A program made the translations under genes and the position numbers. Under the pieces are notes generated by a model. The model ran no database searches and was not told where the DNA came from. It saw nothing but the letters and a program-made list of their open reading frames with translations. Below, in pieces: positions 1-6,216 of a stretch of DNA of 11,680 nt. Source of the DNA: Bacillota bacterium (GTDB lineage: Bacteria > Bacillota > Clostridia > Lachnospirales > Lachnospiraceae); assembly GCA_023415655.1 (NCBI GenBank), contig JAEZKD010000216.1:1-11680 (forward strand). Reading direction: 5' to 3'. Position 1 is the stretch's first letter. Each line of letters opens with the position of its first letter.

Positions 1-300
1 TTTCATAAGGCCTCCGTTGTTGCCTTCCTTTCCTTAGGAGTTGTGGTGATAGGTTCCTTTTTCATGTTAATCATGGAACCACAACTTGCACTTCGTGATG
101 TTCTATTTGAGATTACAAGTGCCTTTGGTACTGTAGGTCTATCGACAGGAATTACACCAGACCTTTCAGATGGCAGTAAATTATTAAGTATTATTATTAT
201 GTACATAGGTCGTCTTGGTCCATTGACGGTAGTATCTTTATGGTATTTTAGCAATGGAGAGCACGTACGGTATCCAGAAGGAAATATTTCAATAGGTTAA
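1..300 (+). CDS. ktrB: KtrB/TrkH-family potassium uptake channel subunit, C-terminal 99 residues (5' end outside window)
   Basis: Partial gene, open from the first base to a TAA at 298-300. The product is the C-terminal part of the ion-translocating subunit of a Ktr/Trk K+ uptake system in the cytoplasmic membrane. The fragment shows a hydrophobic helix (residues about 5-25), then an amphipathic pore helix running into TVGLSTG (residues 44-50), which is the fourth selectivity-filter loop with its conserved glycine. A last helix follows, with the conserved IGRLGPLT (69-76), and a short cytoplasmic tail. This order (P-loop 4, then final M2 helix) is characteristic of the SKT superfamily. The short tail and the following ktrA-like gene, 46 bp downstream and probably cotranscribed, favour KtrB over the longer proteobacterial TrkH. 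The family is clear; the exact subfamily is inferred. Confidence 0.93.
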   Translation, partial: FHKASVVAFLSLGVVVIGSFFMLIMEPQLALRDVLFEITSAFGTVGLSTGITPDLSDGSKLLSIIIMYIGRLGPLTVVSLWYFSNGEHVRYPEGNISIG

Positions 301-346
301 ATCTAGAAGTGATGCCTTCAGAGGAAAAGTAAAAAGGAGAATGAAA

Positions 347-1024
347 ATGAAGATTGGTAATAAAAAGACACAAATTTCTTATGGAATTGTTGGACTCGGA
401 CGTTTTGGAACGAATCTTGCGCTTCAATTAGCGGCAAGAGGCAAAGATATCTTAGTGATTGATAGTGATGAGGATCGAGTAAGCTTTCTTAGAGAACATA
501 CGGAGAATGCATATGTGGTTCGAAACCTAGATAAACGTTCACTAGAGGAAACTGGAATCCAAAATTGCGAAGTTGCAATTGTTTGTATTGGAGAACGATT
601 GGATACGTCCATCTTAACGACCTTAAGCTTAAAATCCTTAGGGGTACCACAAGTGATTGCAAAGGCCAATAGTGCAGAACATGGTGAAATACTTGAAAAA
701 CTAGGTGCAGAGGTTGTATACCCAGAGCGTGATATGGCAATTCGTTTATCTCAAAGACTAGAACCAGTTGGAATTGAGGATCTTGTAGAAATCAGTGAGA
801 ATATCAATGTTTCTACGATGCAAATTCCTAAGGCTTGTGTAGGGAAGACTATTTTGGAGTTGGAATTCCGTAAGCGATATGGCTTTAATATCGTTGCGAT
901 TCGACGCGATAGTTTGATTATTACAGATATTAAACCAGAGATGAAATTACAGGCTCAGGATTACATCTATGTGCTTGGTGATTATGAACATATCAATCAG
1001 TTTGAGTTAGATCATATGCTATAG
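347..1024 (+). CDS. ktrA: KtrA/TrkA-family potassium uptake regulatory subunit (RCK domains)
   Basis: Cytosolic nucleotide-binding subunit that gates the KtrB/TrkH channel encoded just upstream. The 225-residue product has an N-terminal RCK_N Rossmann domain (about 11-135). Its GLGRFG loop (16-21) follows the first strand, and an acidic end of strand two (VIDSDEDR, 38-44) is the usual NAD(H)/ATP ribose contact. A TrkA_C/RCK_C domain covers about 145-222. Length matches single-RCK KtrA proteins (about 220) rather than the tandem-repeat TrkA of enterobacteria (about 450). Start choice: AAGGAG at 334-339 is one base from ATG 341 but seven from ATG 347, so 347 is preferred; using 341 adds only Met-Lys. 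A strong hairpin follows the stop within 25 bp. Such subunits sense ATP/ADP or cyclic di-AMP in Firmicutes; which applies here is not visible. Confidence 0.93.
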   Translation: MKIGNKKTQISYGIVGLGRFGTNLALQLAARGKDILVIDSDEDRVSFLREHTENAYVVRNLDKRSLEETGIQNCEVAIVCIGERLDTSILTTLSLKSLGVPQVIAKANSAEHGEILEKLGAEVVYPERDMAIRLSQRLEPVGIEDLVEISENINVSTMQIPKACVGKTILELEFRKRYGFNIVAIRRDSLIITDIKPEMKLQAQDYIYVLGDYEHINQFELDHML

Positions 1025-1045
1025 GAAACTTTATACAAAAAAATA

Positions 1046-1081
1046 GGGTTGCTACATGATTTGTAGCAACCCCGTTTTTTT
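1046..1081. terminator. Bidirectional rho-independent terminator between convergent ktrA and the hypA-operon tail
   Basis: A perfect 11-bp stem, GGGTTGCTACA (1046-1056) with TGTAGCAACCC (1062-1072), closes a 5-nt loop. It is followed on the plus strand by seven T (1075-1081) and preceded by A-rich 1037-1043, which reads as a T-tract on the minus strand. It therefore can end both ktrA (+) and the membrane-protein gene (-), whose stop codon at 1080-1082 touches the plus-strand T-tract. Confidence 0.92.
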
Positions 1082-2063
1082 ACTCAGCTAAACTTTTAAT
1101 TTCCTGATACTTTGCATGATCACTATAAAGCTCTTGTGTGTAAGGATTGCGTTTGGTTTTCTTGATGCGATAAACCATGTAAACCAATACAGCAACATTA
1201 GCAGTGAGTGATAGGATACTAACAATTGTATAAATAGTAGGATTATAAGTTGAGTCTACTCGAAACATACTATTATCCTGGAACATAGGGAAGGTTTGAG
1301 CAAACATACACCACAAAGCAAGTGTTTGCGCTCTGTGTTGGAGCCATGCACCTTTTCCAACCGTAAAAGCACAAAGGGTTGGAGCCAACAATAAAGCAAA
1401 ACCACAGTACCAGGAATGATGAGGCAAACAGTTGTAGGTATATGCAAAATTCCATAGATCATAAGCAATAATCCAAAACCAAAGCATATCAGGCCATAAC
1501 ATATCTTTACTCGTATCTTTCTTTGTTTTCTTTCGTATACAGATACCAAACCAACCAGTGATTGTTATGATGTTAAGTATACCAGCAATGGCGTTGAGAT
1601 AGTTCCAAGAACCGCCCATCAGAGAGAAAAATGTATTCGTAGTTCCTTCTTCAACTACCTCAGTAAGAACTTTATAGGTCATACCTACTTCAAAATCTCT
1701 AGCACATGCTTCTAGAATATTGACTGCAAGGATGAGTGGTGGAAAGCAGAGTGCTAGTTTGTTCTCGCTTAGCTTCCAACGAGTACCGTCCTTACGAATG
1801 CCCTCTAAATGTCTGATGCACCAAAAACCAATACATCCAGCGGTTGAGGAATATACTTTAACAAGATGGAACCAGTCTGTGTAGGATTTTCCTTTAAGTA
1901 CCGTAAACCAAAGAATTGATAATACAACAGGAAGTATAACAAAACATACAAAACCAAGCTTTTTTGATCTTCTTGAAACTTCATTTAAACCAAATAATGC
2001 AATAAATACAACAACCCATATCAACCACATCAATAATGTGTTCGTTCCATGAAATGTAAACAT
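1080..2063 (-). CDS. Polytopic membrane protein of unknown function (DUF5692-like), last gene of the hypB operon
   Basis: I recognise no characterised family. The protein resembles, from memory and unverified, proteins labelled DUF5692 in Clostridia. The 327-residue product is strongly hydrophobic, with about nine likely membrane helices near residues 8-27, 36-55, 67-84, 103-121, 153-175, 190-210, 218-236, 245-262 and 276-299, and a charged C-terminal tail (300-327). It has no signal peptide beyond the first helix. It is rich in Trp, Tyr and Cys, with polar or charged residues next to or within helices (E118, D124, D202, N205, H215-H216, H243) that could be functional; this is only suggestive. 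Start ATG 2061-2063 has a good Shine-Dalgarno, AAGGAAGGA, about 7 nt upstream. It lies 62 bp after hypA on the same strand with no terminator visible between, so cotranscription is likely. A role in transport or membrane anchoring of the operon's redox function is possible but unsupported. Confidence 0.8.
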   Translation of the reverse strand: MFTFHGTNTLLMWLIWVVVFIALFGLNEVSRRSKKLGFVCFVILPVVLSILWFTVLKGKSYTDWFHLVKVYSSTAGCIGFWCIRHLEGIRKDGTRWKLSENKLALCFPPLILAVNILEACARDFEVGMTYKVLTEVVEEGTTNTFFSLMGGSWNYLNAIAGILNIITITGWFGICIRKKTKKDTSKDMLWPDMLWFWIIAYDLWNFAYTYNCLPHHSWYCGFALLLAPTLCAFTVGKGAWLQHRAQTLALWCMFAQTFPMFQDNSMFRVDSTYNPTIYTIVSILSLTANVAVLVYMVYRIKKTKRNPYTQELYSDHAKYQEIKSLAE

Positions 2064-2125
2064 AATAAGATCCTTCCTTTATCCTTAATACATACAAGGT
2101 CTATCTTCATTGATGGAGCTGGTAA

Positions 2126-2491
2126 TCATTCATCATCTTCCTCTTCATATAAGAGGATTTCTTTGATGTTAAACTCTTGACCAGTAACCATAACGCAACT
2201 TTCCTCGCTGCAGTTTGGACATCTTTTTTGATTTTTTAGATATTCATAAATGGTATTGCAGCTTTTACATCTTACTGTTGCGGTGATTTGCTCTAATTGA
2301 AGCTCCACATGTTCAAATTCCGTTTGATCGATCGCAGCAGGCCAGCATTCCTTTAGATAGCGAGGAACGATCGTGGAGGCTTCTCCAATTTCAAGCACCA
2401 CGATAGCAACCTCCTCAGGGGAGATGGCATATTCCTTTGTGACGGATTCCACACGTTTCATGACTTCAAATACGATTCCAAGTTCGTGCAT
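2126..2491 (-). CDS. hypA: HypA/HybF nickel metallochaperone
   Basis: Small nickel chaperone that, with HypB, delivers Ni2+ to [NiFe]-hydrogenase large subunits and in some organisms to other nickel enzymes; cytoplasmic. The 121-residue product begins Met-His-Glu, the invariant HypA N-terminus whose His2 is a nickel ligand. It carries the structural zinc site as two CxxC pairs, C75/C78 and C91/C94. Length is normal (about 115-120). The acidic tail EEEDDE is not conserved but not unusual. The start is fixed by the MHE motif and by TAAGAGGT at 2496-2503, which overlaps the stop of the preceding oxidoreductase gene (9 bp between the coding regions), so translation is probably coupled. No hydrogenase structural gene lies nearby. 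Confidence 0.95.
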   Translation of the reverse strand: MHELGIVFEVMKRVESVTKEYAISPEEVAIVVLEIGEASTIVPRYLKECWPAAIDQTEFEHVELQLEQITATVRCKSCNTIYEYLKNQKRCPNCSEESCVMVTGQEFNIKEILLYEEEDDE

Positions 2492-2500
2492 ATCAACCTC

Positions 2501-5245
2501 TTATTTCTCGCTTATAAATACGCGTTTTAGTTTTTTAACCGCTATTTTTCCTTTGCGTTTGATTACTTGTTTTACTACGATTGGCTTCATCTGTGTAAAC
2601 TCAACCCCTTGACCGTCATATCTCTTGGTAAGATGAATCGCGTCAAATTTACATTTGGTTGTACATTGCCCACAACCAACACACATATATTCATCTACGA
2701 CAGTAGCTCCGCAGCCAAGACACCGTGCAGTTTCTAATTGTACCTGTTCCTTGGTTAGTACACCTCGTGTATCTTTAAAGCTATCCTTAGAAAACGTATC
2801 CAAGCAATCTGGTTTCTGTCTCTTAGTAGAATCGTATTGCTCTAGGATAGCCCCCTCCTTGTTTAATTCTTTGTATTCTCGACGATCTCTACCAATTACA
2901 AGGGAATGACCAGGATGAACAAAGCGGTGAATGGAGATGGCAGCTTGTTTACCAGCTGCAATTGCATCAATTGCAAATTTTGGTCCAGTATAGCAGTCTC
3001 CACCAACGAAGATATCTGACTGTTTGGTCTGATAAGTAAAGGAATCCGCTTTTATGGTTTGATTTGGATTTAACTCAGCAGTCGAACCAGCTAATAAATC
3101 ACCCCAAAGAATGGATTGACCAACCGTAATAATCACATGATCTGCATCTACAGTAATCGTGTTTGTTTCGTCATATCTTGGAGCAAACCGTTGTTCTTCA
3201 TCATAGACTGAGATGCACTTTTTGAAGGTTACACCAGTTACCTTTCCATCCTTAGTCAGGATACGAACTGGTCCCCAACCGTGATTAAGTACAATTCCTT
3301 CTTCCATTGCTTCTTCAATTTCTTCTTCGCTAGCTGGCATATGCTCTCTATCTTCGAGACAATACATTAAGACCTCATCACATTCAGAGCGAATGGCAGT
3401 TCGTGCAACATCAATAGCTACATTACCTCCACCAATGACAATGGTTTTTCCAGTGAGAGGAATCTGGTTGCCAGAATTGATGCTTCGTAAGAATTCAATA
3501 CCAGTAAACACGCCCTCAGAGTTCTCCCCCTCCAAATTGAGTGTTCTACCACCTTGAGCACCAATAGCAAGATAGAAGGCATCATATCCTTCGTTACGGA
3601 GTTGTTCTAAGGTAATATCCTTACCAACTTCAATTCCAGTTTTAAAATCAACACCCATTTGCTTTATGATCTCAATCTCAGCTTCAACAACGTCTTTTTC
3701 CAATCGGAATTCAGGGACACCAAGTGTAAGCATGCCACCCAAGCGTTGTTCTTTTTCAAATACCGTGACTGTATAGCCATCAAGAGCTAGATAATAGGCA
3801 CAGCTAAGCCCTGCAGGTCCAGCTCCAATGATTGCAATCTTTTTGTCAGAATAATCATTCCGTTTATTTGGTATAGTTCGCTGTGATGGGTCTAATTCTT
3901 GCTGAGCGATGAATTTCTTGATTTCATCGATTGCAACGGGAGCATCAATTTCACCTCTTGTACAGGCTTGTTCACAACGTCTGTTACAGATTCTTCCGCA
4001 CACGGCTGGGAGTGGATTCTCCGTTTTGATTAATTCCAATGCTTCTTTGTATCTTCCTTGTGAAGCTAATTTTATGTACCCTTGAACACCAATGTGAGCA
4101 GGACAGTAGGTCTTACATGGAGAAGTACCAGAATCTACGACATTCTCTCGATTGGTTCGATATTCTGGGTTCCATTTATCTGCCTCCCATACCTCATCTC
4201 TTGGGGTGATTTTTGTTGTAATATCCTTTACGACTGGAGTGCTGGAACAGAGCTTTTGACCAAGTTTTAAAGCATTGACTGGACAGTGTTCTACACATTG
4301 GCCACAGGCAACACAATTCTTAGTGTCGATAACAGCAGTATAATTGGAACGTACCATATCAACATTTTTAAACATAGTAGCAGTTCGAAGGGAAAGACAA
4401 CCACATCCACAGCAATTACAGATTGCATGTGTTTTTCCAGAGCCATCCGTATTTGGAATCTCGTGCATGAGACCATTTTCTTCTGCTCTTTTTAGAATAT
4501 CAAAAGCTTCTTCGCGCGTAATTTGTCTTCCTCGCCCAGTTCGAATGTAGTATTCTGCAGCGTGACCCATCTGGATACACATATCCTCTTTTAGATGACC
4601 ACAGCCTTCACCCATTACTTCACGGTCCGTTCGACAGGAGCAGTTGGAGACAGAGAAGAGATCATTTTCATTTAAGTATGTAGAAATTTCTTCAAAGCTT
4701 GCTTTTCTAGTTTCTCCATTGATGGCAGATTCAATTGGAATCACTCGCATCAACCCTACTCCGATAGGGAAGGAGCCAGAACTCATAGGTCCTCGAACAC
4801 GTCCATAGGCTTCCATGGCATAGGCAACGATAGGATATTTTTTGATGTTATCCATATTATTTACGATCATTTCCATCGTTCCAGGAATCCAGGTTTCGGT
4901 CCAAAAGGTATCCACTCCATCGATGTTATTAACAAAGCAAGCACCAAAAACCGCTAGCTTCATTAACTGTTCATGGCAGTATTCTTCGGATTTCCCAAGC
5001 ATTTGAGCTACTTCAGAGGCAGTTTTTTTGGTATATGAGCCTAGGCAAAGCCCAACTTCTGCCATCTCCTCAGTGACACCTGCCTCTAAGATGACATACT
5101 CAGGATCATCCCACTGTAAGGAGCCCTTGCCACCAGGTTCAACCCCTTTCTTTTTACGTCCCATCATATTAGCAAGTTCCATAATCTTTTTGTTATACTG
5201 GCATTGATACCCTGGAGGGAATTTCATTTTTGTTAATTGATTCAA
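2501..5245 (-). CDS. Large multi-[Fe-S] FAD/NAD(P)-dependent oxidoreductase with GltD/NfnB-like core
   Basis: A 914-residue soluble redox protein. Visible order: a winged-helix-like segment (about 58-105); a Cys-rich module with CxC (202/204), C215, C223 and CNCCGCGC (276-283); a ferredoxin motif C311-C314-C317-C321-P; and a Fer4_20/DPD-type domain (about 370-450; C377, C381, C416, C420, C424, C428). Next comes an FAD/NAD(P) two-dinucleotide fold with GAGPAG (474-479), GGGNVA (605-610) and the closing FAD motif GGDCYTGP (748-755). It ends with C842/C845 and another CxxCxxCxxxC (C855-C865). The centre is the GltD/NfnB/dihydropyrimidine dehydrogenase fold, so automatic labels may read 'glutamate synthase small subunit', but no GltB is present. 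It probably moves electrons between NAD(P)H, flavin and Fe-S carriers; substrate unknown. The preferred start is TTG 5245 overlapping the hypB stop; ATG 5227 (residue 7) is the alternative but lacks a ribosome binding site. Confidence 0.9.
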   Translation of the reverse strand: MNQLTKMKFPPGYQCQYNKKIMELANMMGRKKKGVEPGGKGSLQWDDPEYVILEAGVTEEMAEVGLCLGSYTKKTASEVAQMLGKSEEYCHEQLMKLAVFGACFVNNIDGVDTFWTETWIPGTMEMIVNNMDNIKKYPIVAYAMEAYGRVRGPMSSGSFPIGVGLMRVIPIESAINGETRKASFEEISTYLNENDLFSVSNCSCRTDREVMGEGCGHLKEDMCIQMGHAAEYYIRTGRGRQITREEAFDILKRAEENGLMHEIPNTDGSGKTHAICNCCGCGCLSLRTATMFKNVDMVRSNYTAVIDTKNCVACGQCVEHCPVNALKLGQKLCSSTPVVKDITTKITPRDEVWEADKWNPEYRTNRENVVDSGTSPCKTYCPAHIGVQGYIKLASQGRYKEALELIKTENPLPAVCGRICNRRCEQACTRGEIDAPVAIDEIKKFIAQQELDPSQRTIPNKRNDYSDKKIAIIGAGPAGLSCAYYLALDGYTVTVFEKEQRLGGMLTLGVPEFRLEKDVVEAEIEIIKQMGVDFKTGIEVGKDITLEQLRNEGYDAFYLAIGAQGGRTLNLEGENSEGVFTGIEFLRSINSGNQIPLTGKTIVIGGGNVAIDVARTAIRSECDEVLMYCLEDREHMPASEEEIEEAMEEGIVLNHGWGPVRILTKDGKVTGVTFKKCISVYDEEQRFAPRYDETNTITVDADHVIITVGQSILWGDLLAGSTAELNPNQTIKADSFTYQTKQSDIFVGGDCYTGPKFAIDAIAAGKQAAISIHRFVHPGHSLVIGRDRREYKELNKEGAILEQYDSTKRQKPDCLDTFSKDSFKDTRGVLTKEQVQLETARCLGCGATVVDEYMCVGCGQCTTKCKFDAIHLTKRYDGQGVEFTQMKPIVVKQVIKRKGKIAVKKLKRVFISEK

Positions 5246-5922
5246 TGTGATAGCTCTCCTTTCTGTTTTAAGACTTCAGCACGTAACCATTCAATCCATT
5301 CATCCAATCCTTCCTTTTGTTTGGACGAAATTGGGAAGATTTTAATGTTTGGATTGAGTTTCCTTGCTCGGTTGCAACAAGCCTCCAAATCAAAATCAAA
5401 GTATGGAAGAACATCCATCTTATTGATCAATAGTACATCACAGATGGTAAACATCAGAGGATACTTAAGTGGCTTATCATCCCCTTCTGGTACACTCAAA
5501 ATCATTACATTTTTTGTAGCACCGGTATCAAATTCAGCTGGACAGACAAGGTTTCCTACGTTCTCTAGGATTGCGAGATCTAAACCATCCACCTCTAATC
5601 CTTCTATTCCTTGTCTTGTCATTTCTGCATCGAGATGACACATACCACCTGTATGTAGCTGGATTACTTTAGCACCTGTTTCGCTAATTGTCTTTGCATC
5701 TACATCAGAGTCAATGTCAGCTTCCATTACTCCAATCTTCATTTCACCTCCTAACCTTTCAATCGTTCTACATAAAGTCGTAGTTTTTCCTGAACCTGGT
5801 GAAGACATGAGATTGAGTAGTAAAATCCCCTTATTCTTCATTTCCATTCTTAGATTTTCGGCTCGTTCCTCGTTGTTCTTGAATACACTTTCTTTTACCT
5901 TTAGAATCTTAAAATCCTTCAT
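5242..5922 (-). CDS. hypB: HypB GTPase, nickel insertion factor
   Basis: SIMIBI-class GTPase that works with HypA to load nickel into metalloenzyme precursors. The 226-residue product has Walker A SPGSGKTT (41-48), the switch/Mg region EADIDSD (68-74), and NKMD (167-170) for guanine recognition. The G-domain metal site at the dimer interface is intact: C95-H96 in GGMCHLD and C127 in NVGNLVCPAEFD. The N-terminal high-affinity CxxCGC nickel motif of E. coli HypB and the His-rich stretch of some storage-type HypBs are both absent, as in many Firmicutes. ATG 5920-5922 has GGGAGG (5931-5936) 8 nt upstream. It is the first gene of the minus-strand operon and overlaps the next by 4 bp. A FadR-type palindrome lies just upstream of its ribosome binding site. 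Confidence 0.96.
   Translation of the reverse strand: MKDFKILKVKESVFKNNEERAENLRMEMKNKGILLLNLMSSPGSGKTTTLCRTIERLGGEMKIGVMEADIDSDVDAKTISETGAKVIQLHTGGMCHLDAEMTRQGIEGLEVDGLDLAILENVGNLVCPAEFDTGATKNVMILSVPEGDDKPLKYPLMFTICDVLLINKMDVLPYFDFDLEACCNRARKLNPNIKIFPISSKQKEGLDEWIEWLRAEVLKQKGELSH
5243..5262 (-). promoter_or_regulatory. Shine-Dalgarno and probable TTG start of the oxidoreductase, coupled to the hypB stop
   Basis: On the minus strand AAAGGAG (5262-5256) lies 10 nt before TTG 5245-5243. That TTG shares bases with the hypB stop TGA 5244-5242, giving a TTGA overlap of the kind seen with ATGA coupling. The next in-frame ATG (5227-5225) has only A/T-rich sequence before it. Inference: a rare start codon whose use depends on ribosomes finishing hypB. 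Confidence 0.65.
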
Positions 5923-5942
5923 TGAATTGGCCTCCCAATAAA

Positions 5943-5955
5943 CTGGTCATACCAG
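5943..5955. promoter_or_regulatory. Candidate FadR/GntR-type operator in the hypB leader
   Basis: Perfect 5+3+5 inverted repeat CTGGT-CAT-ACCAG. Read on the minus strand its core is TGGTATGACCA, one base different from the core at 6102-6112. It sits about 17-29 nt downstream of the predicted hypB start of transcription and 6 bp upstream of its Shine-Dalgarno, a position that suits repression by roadblock. The TGGT-N3-ACCA pattern is established for FadR-subfamily regulators, one of which is encoded divergently. Confidence 0.72.
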
Positions 5956-5978
5956 ATGATTATTTTGTTCATATCTTT

Positions 5979-6008
5979 ATCCTATCATGATTGTTAGAAA
6001 AATGTCAA
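5979..6008 (-). promoter_or_regulatory. Sigma-A type promoter for the hypB operon
   Basis: On the minus strand, TTGACA (6008-6003) is a perfect -35. After an 18-bp spacer comes TAGGAT (5984-5979), matching four of six -10 positions. The predicted transcript begins near 5972 and has a leader of only about 50 nt. Confidence 0.65.
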
Positions 6009-6048
6009 TCATATTACTAGATATTCAATGAAATATTTGGTTTTTTTG

Positions 6049-6076
6049 TTGATTTATCATAAAAAAAGCTTATAAT
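6049..6076 (+). promoter_or_regulatory. Sigma-A type promoter for the GntR regulator
   Basis: TTGATT (6049-6054), 16-bp spacer, and a perfect TATAAT (6071-6076). A second perfect TATAAT at 6082-6087 lacks a well-placed -35. The predicted start of transcription, near 6083, puts the palindrome at 6100-6114 immediately downstream, mirroring the arrangement on the hypB side. The leader to the gene is about 130 nt. Confidence 0.6.
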
Positions 6077-6092
6077 AAAAATATAATATCTC

Positions 6093-6106
6093 TGTGGTCT
6101 GTGGTC
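6093..6106 (+). repeat. Tandem heptamer TGTGGTC x2 forming an extra operator half-site
   Basis: TGTGGTC occurs at 6093-6099 and again at 6100-6106. The second copy is the left arm of the palindrome ending at 6114, so three half-sites (two direct, one inverted) are packed into 22 bp. It may arise from slippage, or it may provide an alternative register or extra monomer contact for the regulator. Confidence 0.8.
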
Positions 6107-6114
6107 TGACCACA
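6100..6114. promoter_or_regulatory. Candidate FadR/GntR-type operator upstream of the regulator gene (autoregulation)
   Basis: Perfect 15-bp palindrome, TGTGGTC-T-GACCACA. Its core TGGTCTGACCA fits the TGGTCNGACCA core known for E. coli FadR sites and the general TGGT-N3-ACCA pattern of the FadR subfamily. An additional left half-site TGTGGTC lies directly before it at 6093-6099. The location between the promoter and the GntR gene suggests autoregulation. Confidence 0.78.
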
Positions 6115-6216
6115 TATAAGAAGAGGCTTTTCTCAGAAGATAAAATCAGGACAATAACAAAGGGAAAATTCAAGTTAGTGAAAATATATTAACAAAGAAA
6201 AGAGGAGTTAAATCAA

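Noticed and set aside
1256..1549. 97-codon minus-strand frame inside the membrane-protein gene
   Set aside because: Same strand, other frame, within a longer continuous hydrophobic reading frame that has a proper Shine-Dalgarno. Hydrophobicity is a by-product of the T-rich codons of the true gene.
2501..5245. Calling the 914-residue protein glutamate synthase small subunit (gltD)
   Set aside because: Only the FAD/NAD(P) core is GltD-like; extra cluster modules flank it, there is no gltB, and it is locked between hypB and hypA.
5237..5638. A 133-codon open frame on the plus strand opposite hypB
   Set aside because: It is fully antisense to a gene with intact GTPase and metal motifs, has no ribosome binding site of note, and its product looks like no protein. 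A codon-use shadow.
5923..5972. Nickel/cobalt (NiCo) riboswitch or other leader RNA ahead of hypB
   Set aside because: The leader predicted from the promoter is about 50 nt and is mostly filled by the operator and Shine-Dalgarno; no multi-helix structure is visible.
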